A stretch of 39,286 nt of DNA, taken from Oscillospiraceae bacterium (GTDB lineage: Bacteria; Bacillota; Clostridia; Oscillospirales; Oscillospiraceae). The notes under the pieces were generated by a model that saw only the letters and a list, made by a program, of their open reading frames with translations, was not told the origin of the DNA and ran no database searches. This document shows, one piece after another, positions 31,771-39,286 of this stretch. Positions within the stretch are counted from its first letter, which is position 1; every line of letters starts with the position of its first letter. The stretch covers positions 1 through 39,286 of the forward strand of contig JAFQFH010000023.1 in assembly GCA_017398685.1 (NCBI GenBank). The letters are read 5' to 3'. Made by a program: the position numbers and the translations under genes.

Positions 31771-32295
31771 ATGGATTTTCTCGAAATCGCCAATACCCGT
31801 CAGGCCTGCCGCAGCTATGACCCCACAAGGGAAATAGAGCGGGAAAAGCTTGAAAAGGTGCTTGAGGCTGCCCGGCTTGCGCCATCTGCCTGCAATGCCC
31901 AGCCCTATTTCATCACTGTCTGCACCGGTGAGAAGAAGGAGCTTGTGGCTGAGACCACCAGAGGCGTGGGCATGAACGGCTTTACCAAAGACGTACCCGT
32001 AATTTTTGTCATATCTGAAAAGCCTGAAAAGAAAGGTGTTTTGGGCACACTTGTACCCATTGACTCTTACATGGCCCTCGACATGGGCATTGCTGCCGCC
32101 TATATCACCGCCGAGGCCACCACTCAGGGGCTTTCAAGCTGTATCATCGGCTGGTTTGACGATGAGAAGATACGCACTGTCTGCGGCAATGAGGGCAGAA
32201 CCCGCCTTGTCATTGCTCTCGGCTACGCCAAAGAGGGTGACCCGCTGCGTAAGAAAGTTCGCAAAACCATAGATGAGCTTGTAAAAGAAGTATAA
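31771..32295 (+). CDS. Nitroreductase family protein
   Basis: A 174-residue FMN-dependent oxidoreductase of the small nitroreductase group. The N-terminal RQACRSYDPTREIEREKLEK and LEAARLAPSACNAQPY segment (FMN phosphate and ring contacts) is typical, as is the late CIIGWFDDEKI region and the alternating IALGYAKEGDPLRKK end. These enzymes form homodimers and reduce nitro compounds, quinones or flavins with NAD(P)H. AAGGAGG lies before the ATG. It is monocistronic with a strong terminator. The physiological substrate is unknown. Confidence 0.92.
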   Translation: MDFLEIANTRQACRSYDPTREIEREKLEKVLEAARLAPSACNAQPYFITVCTGEKKELVAETTRGVGMNGFTKDVPVIFVISEKPEKKGVLGTLVPIDSYMALDMGIAAAYITAEATTQGLSSCIIGWFDDEKIRTVCGNEGRTRLVIALGYAKEGDPLRKKVRKTIDELVKEV

Positions 32296-32300
32296 AAATT

Positions 32301-32341
32301 ATCCTCCCGAAACCTTTTAAGATTTCGGGAGGATTTTTTTC
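32301..32341. terminator. Terminator between nitroreductase and hflC
   Basis: Perfect 12-bp stem ATCCTCCCGAAA (32301-32312) with its complement (32323-32334), a ten-base loop and seven T. It serves the nitroreductase gene. The A-rich left flank gives a shorter T-run for the convergent hflC. Confidence 0.93.
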
Positions 32342-32356
32342 TTATCTTATGATACA

Positions 32357-33235
32357 TTACTGCCCGTTGAAAATCTGGGCGATGGGGGAGTCTGCGGAGA
32401 CCACAAGGGTCTTGTTATCGCCTGTGAGGGAGTTCTTGGCCATGTCAAGTGCGCGCATGAACTCATAGAAGTCGGCCTCGTCGGGGGTGTCGTAGGCTCC
32501 GGAGAGGATGCGCATGTACTCGGCTTCGCCCTCTGCCATGATGACCTCAGCCCGGGCATTGGCTTCGGAAAGGGTGATGGATACGGACTTGTCAGCGTCG
32601 TTTCTGATCTCCTTGGCCTCGGCCTCACCTTCTGCGGCGTGGGATGCGGCGATGTTGCCGCGCTCGGAGATCATGCGCTCATACACTGCGGACTTATTTT
32701 CGTCGGGCAGGTCGATGCGCTTTGTCTCGATAGCCAGCACGGTGATGCCGTAGCTGTCGAAGGTATTGCCCACATTGTCCATTATTTTGTCTGCCAGAAG
32801 CCCGTCACGGCCGGAGATGACTTCCTCCTGCCTCATGGAGCTTATAACGGTTTTGAGGGAGTTATAGACAACTGCATCAATGCGGTACTCTGCATTGGCG
32901 ATGCTACCGGAGAGGGACTGGATGAACTTGAGGGGGTCGGAAATGCGCCAGAGCACGAAGGAGTCCGCCACCATGGACTTTTTGTCGCTGGTGATAACGT
33001 CGCTTATGGCAAGGTCGTAGAGCATTTCAGTTTTGGGCAGGGTGCTGGTGGACTGGATGAAGGGCATCTTCAGACTCAGACCCGGCTCGTCGATAACTCT
33101 CACAACGGCGCCGAACTGCTTGACTATGGTGTATTCATTCTGCTGGGTGACAACAAAGCAGCCGCCCATAATGCACACTACCAGCAAAACAAGGATAACA
33201 GGGACGGCAACAGCAAAAACTTTCTTCATCTTCAC
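32357..33235 (-). CDS. hflC: FtsH protease modulator HflC (SPFH/band 7)
   Basis: A 292-residue single-pass membrane protein: N-terminal membrane helix (about 5-27), SPFH domain (about 30-190) and a helical C-terminal region rich in Ala and Glu (AAEGEAEAKEIRNDADK). With HflK it forms the large membrane cage around FtsH and limits its access to membrane substrates. The GTG start at 33235 overlaps the hflK stop as GTGA; ATG 33229, two codons later, is an alternative. GGAG lies upstream. It is the second gene of hflKC. No ftsH is in the window. Confidence 0.93.
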   Translation of the reverse strand: MKMKKVFAVAVPVILVLLVVCIMGGCFVVTQQNEYTIVKQFGAVVRVIDEPGLSLKMPFIQSTSTLPKTEMLYDLAISDVITSDKKSMVADSFVLWRISDPLKFIQSLSGSIANAEYRIDAVVYNSLKTVISSMRQEEVISGRDGLLADKIMDNVGNTFDSYGITVLAIETKRIDLPDENKSAVYERMISERGNIAASHAAEGEAEAKEIRNDADKSVSITLSEANARAEVIMAEGEAEYMRILSGAYDTPDEADFYEFMRALDMAKNSLTGDNKTLVVSADSPIAQIFNGQ

Positions 33236-34215
33236 TTAGCTCCTTCCACTGTTACTTCCGCGAAGCTTTCAAGGGGCAGCGCGGTCTGCACATTTGTGTC
33301 CTCATTGAGGATGAAAAGCTTCATGTCGGGCAGAATGTCCTCCATGGCCTCGTAGAAAAGCCTCTGCTTTGTGATGAGGGGGTACTTTTCATACTCGTTG
33401 TAAAGCTCGGTAAAGCGGGCTGCCTGACCGGTGGCCTCGTTTATCTTGCTCTGCTTGTAGGCCTCGGCCTTCTTGATTATCTGGTCGGCGTCCGCATTGG
33501 CTGCGGGCAGGACCTCATTTGCGTACTTTCTGGCATTGTTCACTGCGGTTTCAGCGCTCTGCTTTGCGGTTTCAACGGCAGTGAAGGCCTGCTGTACTTC
33601 ATAGGTGGGGGGCTCGGCATCCTGAATGGTGATGTTCACCAGCTGTATGCCTATGTCCTCGCGCTCAAGTCTGTCGGTGACCTTCTGCTTGATGGCGGAC
33701 TGTATCTCGCTCTTGCCGGTGGTAATTACGCTGTCCACATCGTAAAGGCCGATGGTGTCACGTATATAGCTCTGGCAGAGCATCTTGAGAATACCAATGG
33801 GATCCTGAGAATTGTACAGGAACTTGATAGGGTCGGTGACACGGTATTCTACATAAAAGTCCACGTTGACGAAGTTATAGTCGTATGTGATCATCAGCGA
33901 CTCTTCCTCCACGTTTTCCCCGCCGGAACGATATCCGAGAGGGAAGCCCTGTATGGACTTGGACACTTTGGTCACCTGCTGGATAAGGGGTATTTTGGGC
34001 TGCAAGCCGGAGGCGGACACCGCAGTGGGCTTGCCGAAGGTAGTCAGCACAGCGTACTGATCCTCCTTGAGAGTATAGAAGGAATCCATACCCAGTACGG
34101 CCAGTATGAGAAGCAGAGGAATTATCCAGCCCAGCTTTTTTACAAAGCGAGGGGATTTTCTGGGTCTGGGCTGCTGTTCAAAGCCGTTGAAATTGCCGTT
34201 GTTTATTGCAGGCAC
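33232..34215 (-). CDS. hflK: FtsH protease modulator HflK (SPFH/band 7)
   Basis: A 327-residue partner of HflC. A short basic, Pro-rich cytosolic tail (PRPRKSPRFVKK) precedes the membrane helix (about 29-47), then the SPFH domain and a long Ala/Glu/Lys-rich helix (VETAKQSAETAVNNARKYAN). GTG at 34215 is the only start in frame; AAAGGAT lies very close upstream, which is not ideal. A minus-strand TATAAT (34245-34240) is the likely -10. The gene precedes hflC with a 4-bp overlap. Confidence 0.92.
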   Translation of the reverse strand: MPAINNGNFNGFEQQPRPRKSPRFVKKLGWIIPLLLILAVLGMDSFYTLKEDQYAVLTTFGKPTAVSASGLQPKIPLIQQVTKVSKSIQGFPLGYRSGGENVEEESLMITYDYNFVNVDFYVEYRVTDPIKFLYNSQDPIGILKMLCQSYIRDTIGLYDVDSVITTGKSEIQSAIKQKVTDRLEREDIGIQLVNITIQDAEPPTYEVQQAFTAVETAKQSAETAVNNARKYANEVLPAANADADQIIKKAEAYKQSKINEATGQAARFTELYNEYEKYPLITKQRLFYEAMEDILPDMKLFILNEDTNVQTALPLESFAEVTVEGAK

Positions 34216-34355
34216 ATCCTTTCATTTTTTGCTGGGACAATTATAGAATAATTCTCACGCACAATTTTGAACTATCCGTTAAATCCTCTTTGCGAATAAG
34301 CAAATTCCCTCTCTCATAAACTCTTCATGTAAAAGTGTTATCAGGGGGTGTGGCC

Positions 34356-34832
34356 TTGAAAAAAAGCAAAAACGTGGTGGGGCTCATTGCGGCGCTGGCA
34401 TTGCCGCTGGCAACAGGGGGGCTGTCTGCGTGGCTTACAAAAGATGGCATGAGGATGTATGCGCTTATGGATAAACCTCCTTTCTCACCGCCCGGCTGGG
34501 TTTTTCCGGCGGTGTGGACTGTTCTTTACGTCCTCATGGGCATAGCCTCATTCCTTGTGTGCACAAGCGGAGCCTCAGCTTTCAGAAGGAAGAGGGCGCT
34601 GACGGCATATGCCTTGCAGCTTGCGGTAAACTTTCTCTGGCCGCTCTTGTTTTTTGGTCTTGAAATGTATCTTGCGGCCTTTATTTGCCTTTTGATCCTG
34701 ACTGTTTTTGTGTTTGTCTGCACGGTGTTTTTTTATCATATCAGCAAAACGGCAGGATGGTTTTTTGCACCGTATCTGATTTGGTGCATATTTGCTCTTT
34801 ACCTTAATTTTGGAACGTATTTGCTGAACTAA
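34356..34832 (+). CDS. tspO: TspO/MBR family protein
   Basis: A 158-residue five-helix membrane protein of the translocator/benzodiazepine-receptor family, which binds porphyrins and degrades protoporphyrin IX in some bacteria. The diagnostic loop KPPFSPPGWVFPAVWTVLYV, the LQLAVNFLWPLLFF segment and the final YLIWCIFALYLNF are all present. The start is TTG at 34356 with GGGGG seven bases upstream; a GTG at 34350 is too close to that Shine-Dalgarno sequence. It is monocistronic. Its role in an anaerobe is unclear. Confidence 0.93.
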   Translation: MKKSKNVVGLIAALALPLATGGLSAWLTKDGMRMYALMDKPPFSPPGWVFPAVWTVLYVLMGIASFLVCTSGASAFRRKRALTAYALQLAVNFLWPLLFFGLEMYLAAFICLLILTVFVFVCTVFFYHISKTAGWFFAPYLIWCIFALYLNFGTYLLN

Positions 34833-34867
34833 AAACAACAAATTTTTGAAATGTTGCACCTGATACA

Positions 34868-35030
34868 GTGAAAAACTAGACAGATATACCACAAATGTCT
34901 AAACAAATATTTCACAATGCAATGAAAAGTTTATCAAAAGTGTACAAAAATTTGGGTTTCGCCGTAAAATAAAGTGTTAATATTGCATTTTTCTGATACA
35001 TGATAAAATACACGCATCATAAAAATCATG
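34868..35030 (+). promoter_or_regulatory. Upstream region of the dehydratase operon: dyads and promoter
   Basis: The 226-bp gap holds several symmetric signals. TAGACA (34877-34882) and TGTCTA (34896-34901) are separated by 13 bp and nested within GTGAAA (34868-34873) and TTTCAC (34910-34915). A probable promoter is TTGCAT (34983-34988), a 15-bp spacer and TAAAAT (35004-35009). CATGAT (34999-35004) and ATCATG (35025-35030) flank the likely transcription start. The placement fits an activator site far upstream and an operator over the start. Confidence 0.45.
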
Positions 35031-35058
35031 AAGAAGTATGTGAACAGGGGGGACGTTT

Positions 35059-35823
35059 ATGGCAAATAAAGCCAAGATAATTACGGTTGCAGGCAAAGGC
35101 GGCGTGGGTAAGACATCCATATGCGCATCCATTGTCAGACTTCTTGTAGAGAAATATCCGGACAAGAAAATTCTGGCTATTGATGCAGACCCGGCTGTAG
35201 GACTGTCCGTTGCTCTTGGCGTGGACGTTAAGCTGACACTGGATGATATCCGTATGAGTATCGTTGACAGTGTTGAAAACGGAGAGACGAGAGAAGCTCT
35301 GGAACTTCTCTCAGAGGCACGCTTCAGAATATTTGATGCGCTGGTGGAAATGCCCGGTTTTGCGTTTCTCGCGATAGGCCGTCCGGAGAGCTCCGGCTGC
35401 TACTGCAAGGTCAATTCCTATCTGAAGGAAGTCATAGGGCTTCTTGCAAACAGCTTTGACTATGTGGTAATAGACGGTGAGGCCGGTATAGAGCAGATTC
35501 AGCGCCGTGTAATGGAAAAGGTGACACACCTTCTTCTTATTACAGACCAGAGCAAAAAGGGAGCTCAGGTTATTTCCACTATCAAGGAAGTGGCGGACGA
35601 GCTTATCGCCTATGACCGCATAGGCTGCATCGTCAACCGCATGACAAATCCTGAACTGAAGGACATGATGAAGGCTCCCGGTGTGGAGATACTGTCCTTC
35701 ATCCCGGCGGACAGCACTTTTGCCGCAAATGACATAAAAGGCAAGAGCGTACTTGAGCTGGACGCCGATTCCGATATGCTCAAGGGAGTGGAAGACGCAC
35801 TCCGGAAAATAGAAATACTATAA
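35059..35823 (+). CDS. CooC-like P-loop ATPase (MinD superfamily) with CxC motif
   Basis: A 254-residue cytosolic ATPase. It has a deviant Walker A, AGKGGVGKTS (11-20), the switch-type IDADPAVGL (41-49) and VVIDGEAG (136-143). A CxC motif at C114/C116, in GRPESSGCYCKVNS, matches the metal-binding motif of CooC, which inserts nickel into CO dehydrogenase. The CxC distinguishes it from plain MinD or ParA proteins. Here it heads an operon with two 2-hydroxyacyl-CoA dehydratase-family subunits and their activase, so it may mature or load the metal cluster of that enzyme. No CO dehydrogenase gene is in the window. The start is ATG with GGGGGG upstream. Confidence 0.85.
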   Translation: MANKAKIITVAGKGGVGKTSICASIVRLLVEKYPDKKILAIDADPAVGLSVALGVDVKLTLDDIRMSIVDSVENGETREALELLSEARFRIFDALVEMPGFAFLAIGRPESSGCYCKVNSYLKEVIGLLANSFDYVVIDGEAGIEQIQRRVMEKVTHLLLITDQSKKGAQVISTIKEVADELIAYDRIGCIVNRMTNPELKDMMKAPGVEILSFIPADSTFAANDIKGKSVLELDADSDMLKGVEDALRKIEIL

Positions 35824-35842
35824 CAAAGAAGAGGTGTAACAT

Positions 35843-37036
35843 TTGAAAGATCTTAAGCATCTGATCTACTTTGAAAGCCTGCTTGAGAACGCTGACAATG
35901 ATCTGGTCAAACAGGCCCAGGCCGATGGCAAATTGGCCATCGGATATACCTGTTTCCACATCCCTGAAGTGATCCTCAACTGTGACAAGTGCTTCTCAGT
36001 ACGTCTGCGCGCACCCAACACCGGCTCTATCGACATCGCAACCTACTACATGTCCAACTACACCTGTGAGTTTGCAAGAGCCCTGGTTGAACGCGGCATT
36101 GAGGGCGGCTACCAGTTCTTGGACGCTATGATCGGCGTGGACGCTTGCTCCATGATGAACAGAGCAATGGAGCATTTCGAGATCCTCGGTGTCAGCGAGA
36201 AGCCCGGCTTCTTCGTCACCCACACCGACATGCCCTACAAAATTACCGACTACACCCTCAAGTCCTATGTAAAGCAGATGCGCATCCGCGTTCTGGACAG
36301 GCTCACCGAGGTCTACGGTGTTGACACTTCCGACGCCGCCATCCGCAAGGCAGTTGAGGAGCATAACGAGGTCTGCCGCATCATCAGCGAGATAAGCGAG
36401 ATGCGCAAGGCAGATAATCCCGTTATCACCGGTTATGAGTTCCATGTGCTCAACCTTGTCACCTACACCTGCCCCAAGTACCTCATTCTCCCCAAGCTGC
36501 GCGAGACACTGGCAGAGCTGAAAAAGCGCAAGCCCGACGCAGTCAGCCCCTTCCGCGCCCGCGTTGCCATCGTCGGCTCTGAGATGGACGATCCCAACCT
36601 CACAAAGCTCATTGAAAACTGCGGCGCTCTCGTGGTATCCGACCGTTACTGCTTCGGCTCCACTCCCGGCCGCGAGGTCATAGAGCTCAAGGACGATGAG
36701 GATGCTCTCACCCAGATCTGCCTGCACTGCATGGAGGTCTCCGAGTGTGCCCGCTACATAGCGGACGAGAAGGTGCTGCAGCGCCGCGAGACTGCTGACC
36801 GTCTGGCCAAGGAGTTCAAGGCAGAAGGCATCATCTACGAGCAGATGAAGTACTGTGACTACTGGGGCTTCGAGCGTGCTCTGGTGTCCCACATCATGCA
36901 CGACGAGTATGGCTGGCCTGTTCTGTCCATCGACAGACTTTACAACAACGGTAACTCCGGTCAGCTGCGTACACGTGTCCAGGCCTTTGTTGAATCTCTC
37001 GAGATAAAACGCATACACAGTGAGGAGGGTAAGTAA
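35843..37036 (+). CDS. 2-hydroxyacyl-CoA dehydratase family, small (HgdB/BcrC-like) subunit
   Basis: A 397-residue FeS protein of the HgdB/BcrC/double-cubane family. The three expected cluster cysteines are visible: C37 in GYTCFHIPEVI, C75 in YTCEFARA and C338 in MKYCDYWGFE. The closing NNGNSGQLRTRVQAF is also typical. Extra cysteines C47/C50 (NCDKC) are present. The family eliminates water from 2-hydroxyacyl-CoA, reduces benzoyl-CoA, or reduces small molecules via a double-cubane cluster; the substrate here is not identifiable. The start is TTG 35843 with GAGGTG six bases upstream. The stop TAA overlaps the next ATG by one base (TAATG), so the subunits are coupled. Confidence 0.9.
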   Translation: MKDLKHLIYFESLLENADNDLVKQAQADGKLAIGYTCFHIPEVILNCDKCFSVRLRAPNTGSIDIATYYMSNYTCEFARALVERGIEGGYQFLDAMIGVDACSMMNRAMEHFEILGVSEKPGFFVTHTDMPYKITDYTLKSYVKQMRIRVLDRLTEVYGVDTSDAAIRKAVEEHNEVCRIISEISEMRKADNPVITGYEFHVLNLVTYTCPKYLILPKLRETLAELKKRKPDAVSPFRARVAIVGSEMDDPNLTKLIENCGALVVSDRYCFGSTPGREVIELKDDEDALTQICLHCMEVSECARYIADEKVLQRRETADRLAKEFKAEGIIYEQMKYCDYWGFERALVSHIMHDEYGWPVLSIDRLYNNGNSGQLRTRVQAFVESLEIKRIHSEEGK

Positions 37037-38826
37037 TGGCTAAGAAGAAGGTTCAGTATCCCAACCCTGATTTCTGGAAATATAAAAACAATATGCAGCT
37101 CAAGCCCCAGGTGGATAACCTGAAGGAAGTGGGCGGCATATTCTGGGAAATGCTCAAGGAGACTGACTGGAAAAAGTTCGGTCAGGACCGTATTGAGGAT
37201 TTCAAAGCAGACGGCGCACGTATAAAGGATGAGTTTGAAGCCTTCATGGCTGCCTCCAAAGAGGAAAAGATCGACCTTATCCTCCACGGTGAAAAGCATC
37301 TGGGCCGTCTCTACCGCAAGGGTGCAATGGCTACCGTCCGCCGTGAATGGCGCGGTATTGAAGACACCGCATATGACTTCTGGCGCTGGGCCAAGATGTG
37401 GGGCATGCTCCTTATGACCTTCTCCCACGATCTTATCCCCGCACTGAATATGCTCTTCTACTACCGCTGGATGGTGTCCTACTTCTGCTGCCACACCTTC
37501 CTGGACAAGAACATCATGGGTCTGCGCGGCTCCAACCTGCGTATGAGCCACCTGCTTATTTACGATGTATTCCGCTACGTGGCAGAGAACCTTGTGTTCC
37601 TCGCCAAGTGCGATGAGAAGAACGGCAACAGCCGCGCCCTCAACAAAAAGGTCGTGCTGTTTGACGAAATGACCATGGGTCAGATCATGGCCGGTTTCCC
37701 CGACCTGCTGGGTATTCCTTATCAGCTTCTGCCCGTGTTCCTGGTCTCCGAGCTTGACCAGCTCACCTGCGTACCCTACATTGACGCAGTTGAGTCCTAC
37801 GGTCTGCCCGCAGATACCTGCCCCGTTCCCTCTTCCGAGTGCGGCGCACTGGTAATTGACGCTCTGCCTCACATGGGCAGCTGCTTCATTTCCTCCTCCA
37901 TGCCCTGCGACGGCTCCACCATGGCTTCCTCCTACATGTCCCGCCGCTTCCCCAATCTGCCTGTGTTCCATCTGTGCTTCCCTGTCCGTTATCTGGATGA
38001 GGAGACCGTGGATATGGGTGCAGAGGACATCAAGGCCTGCATAAAGTTCATCGAGGAGCAGACCGGTGCCAAGTGGAACTGGGATGCATACTTTGAGGCT
38101 ATGAAGCGCTTCAACAAGGAGACCGATTACGAGCTTCAGAAGTGGGAAGTCAACAAGAGCGCATATCCTCAGCTCCTTGGCCCCTGCTACGAGCTGTTCC
38201 GCAAGTGGAATTACGAGATGGACGGCGGCAACGATCCCCGTATTCTCGGCACCTGCGAAAAGGTCAACAAGATTCTTCTCAAGGCTTACGAGAACAAGGA
38301 AGAGCCTTATCCCGGCAAGATGAAGTACAGAGCCATCGTATGGTCCTGCCCTGCCCACTACTATGCAAACTTCTCCAACTGGGCTGCCAACTGCTGGGGC
38401 ATCAACGTGCTGGTGGAGATGGAGTCTCTCAACTTCACAAAGCATCTTGAGACCGAGGACAAGGAAGAGGCCCTGCGCGACCTGGCCCGTCTGTACGAGC
38501 GTATGGTCATGCGCCGTCACACCAACGGCGGTTACCAGAACGTTGTTGACGAGCTGTGGCTCCAGTGCGAACAGTGGAACGCACCCTTCATCATCATGTA
38601 CCAGAACGTGGCCTGCAAGAACATGGCTACCGTTCAGGGCATACTGGACGATCAGGGCCGTCAGCGCGGATACGATATGGTCTGGGTCGAGCACGACCTG
38701 ATGGACCCCCGTACCGTTTCCCGCCGCACCATGCGCGACAAGGTCAACTCCTACATGCGCACTGTAAAGCGCGCCGAGCCTATCGATGCATCTCTCGTCG
38801 AGTTTGAAGACGAGGTATGTATGTAG
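37036..38826 (+). CDS. 2-hydroxyacyl-CoA dehydratase family, large N-terminally extended subunit
   Basis: A 596-residue partner subunit. The family region occupies about 200-596, with candidate cluster cysteines C262 (LPADTCPVP) and C291 (SSSMPCDGS) and a late one in NVACKNM. The ending YDMVWVEHDLMDPR and RDKVNSYMRT is family-typical. HgdA/BcrB-type subunits usually have about 410-480 residues, so roughly 150-200 N-terminal residues are extra. This part is helical, charged at first and then aromatic-rich, with a paired Cys (C151/C152). Translation is coupled to the previous gene. It probably forms the alpha-beta enzyme with the small subunit. Confidence 0.87.
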   Translation: MAKKKVQYPNPDFWKYKNNMQLKPQVDNLKEVGGIFWEMLKETDWKKFGQDRIEDFKADGARIKDEFEAFMAASKEEKIDLILHGEKHLGRLYRKGAMATVRREWRGIEDTAYDFWRWAKMWGMLLMTFSHDLIPALNMLFYYRWMVSYFCCHTFLDKNIMGLRGSNLRMSHLLIYDVFRYVAENLVFLAKCDEKNGNSRALNKKVVLFDEMTMGQIMAGFPDLLGIPYQLLPVFLVSELDQLTCVPYIDAVESYGLPADTCPVPSSECGALVIDALPHMGSCFISSSMPCDGSTMASSYMSRRFPNLPVFHLCFPVRYLDEETVDMGAEDIKACIKFIEEQTGAKWNWDAYFEAMKRFNKETDYELQKWEVNKSAYPQLLGPCYELFRKWNYEMDGGNDPRILGTCEKVNKILLKAYENKEEPYPGKMKYRAIVWSCPAHYYANFSNWAANCWGINVLVEMESLNFTKHLETEDKEEALRDLARLYERMVMRRHTNGGYQNVVDELWLQCEQWNAPFIIMYQNVACKNMATVQGILDDQGRQRGYDMVWVEHDLMDPRTVSRRTMRDKVNSYMRTVKRAEPIDASLVEFEDEVCM

Positions 38827-38834
38827 TTCTAAGC

Positions 38835-38903
38835 AACTGCGAAGTGGTTTTTTCCTGAAAAACACAAAATACAATAAATATTTCCTTGCGCCATGTGGTG
38901 CAA
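38835..38903 (+). other. Two small hairpins between large subunit and activase
   Basis: AACTGC/GTGGTT (38835-38840/38844-38849, two wobble pairs) is followed by a T-run and may act as a weak, leaky terminator. TTGCGCCA/TGGTGCAA (38886-38893/38896-38903, one wobble pair) follows. They could lower activase expression relative to the enzyme, or process the transcript. Confidence 0.4.
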
Positions 38904-38940
38904 AACTTAAATAAATTATAACGATTTGGAGGAAATACAT

Positions 38941-39286
38941 ATGAAGTACTTTGGCGGCTGCGATGTAGGCTCCACCTTCACAAAGGCAGTCATACTGGAT
39001 GAAAACGGCAAAATAGTGGCTGATACCACTATCCGCAGCAAGATAAACTCCGAGCTGAGCGCAATAGCAGCAATGGACGAGGTCATTGCAAAGGTTCCCG
39101 GCCTCAACTCTTCCAAGGACCTTGAGTATCTCATAGGTACCGGCTACGGCCGCAACAAGGTTCCTTTCGCAGATGAAAATATCTCCGAGATAAGCTGCCA
39201 CGCCATGGGCGTGCACGTGACCAATCCCGCAGTCAAGGCCATCATCGACATCGGTGGCCAGGACGTCAAGGGCATCAGCATCGACA
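38941..39286 (+). CDS. Acyl-CoA dehydratase activase (HgdC/BcrA-like), partial
   Basis: The first 115 residues of an ASKHA-fold ATPase, cut by the window end. The ATP phosphate-1 motif DVGSTFTKAVI (8-18) and DIGGQDVKGI (about 104-113) are characteristic of the HgdC/BcrA/BadF/YjiL family, which uses ATP to push a low-potential electron onto the dehydratase. GTGYGRNKVPFAD is also typical. The cluster-ligating cysteines would lie beyond the window. GGAGG lies before the ATG. It follows the large subunit by 114 bp in the same direction and completes the enzyme-plus-activase set. Confidence 0.93.
   Translation, partial: MKYFGGCDVGSTFTKAVILDENGKIVADTTIRSKINSELSAIAAMDEVIAKVPGLNSSKDLEYLIGTGYGRNKVPFADENISEISCHAMGVHVTNPAVKAIIDIGGQDVKGISID

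Noticed and set aside
36961-39216. Minus-strand open frame of 751 codons opposite the dehydratase genes
   Set aside because: It is an antisense shadow of strongly codon-biased, GC-rich genes. It lacks a ribosome binding site and family motifs, while the plus-strand genes have complete signatures.

Overview
The window looks like a chromosomal segment of an anaerobic gut-type Firmicute, most likely class Clostridia (Oscillospirales-like). This is inferred from gene content only: a class B sortase, a clostripain-type C11 protease, two-subunit iron-sulfur L-serine dehydratase, AzlC/AzlD, two-component HflK/HflC, DUF6077/DUF5714/DUF5058-type proteins known mainly from Clostridia, and an oxygen-sensitive 2-hydroxyacyl-CoA dehydratase operon at the right edge. 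Shine-Dalgarno sequences are strong (GGAGG or GGGGG), and TTG and GTG starts are frequent. Coordinates below use these re-evaluated starts.

Left part (1-9.8 kb). A hairpin-rich repeat array precedes a sortase B gene. Then come, on the minus strand, a thioredoxin-like lipoprotein, azlC, azlD and an AAA/CYTH-like ATPase, probably one operon. tRNA-Leu(UAA) follows, then a minus-strand ECF sigma/membrane anti-sigma pair, a secreted or membrane alpha/beta hydrolase fused to a polytopic domain, a decayed solute-binding-protein pseudogene, thpR and tRNA-Ser(UGA). Each tRNA is followed by a terminator whose stem includes the tRNA CCA end. Beyond it lies about 0.3 kb of non-coding repeat sequence that contains a copy of part of the tRNA 3' end.

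Middle part (9.8-28.6 kb). A two-component system, nagB, a DUF6077-type membrane protein pair, an OGG-type DNA glycosylase, guaB and a large membrane-anchored C11 protease with low-complexity segments. A minus-strand MATE transporter-pepD-DUF5714 operon diverges from a plus-strand sdaAB-sdaAA-yfcE-small membrane protein operon. A secreted DUF4353 protein and an EamA transporter follow.

Right part (28.6-39.3 kb). Two uncharacterised polytopic membrane proteins (the first DUF5058-like) form a tight operon with a membrane-anchored M20 metallopeptidase; this is a plausible uncharacterised import-and-hydrolysis system. A GTAG-headed REP-like hairpin, a nitroreductase, hflK-hflC and tspO come next. 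The window ends in an operon of a CooC-like ATPase with its CxC metal-binding motif, two 2-hydroxyacyl-CoA dehydratase-family subunits (the larger with about 200 extra N-terminal residues) and the beginning of the ATP-dependent activase. The pairing of a CooC-type metallochaperone with a dehydratase/double-cubane-type system is the most interesting biological signal here.
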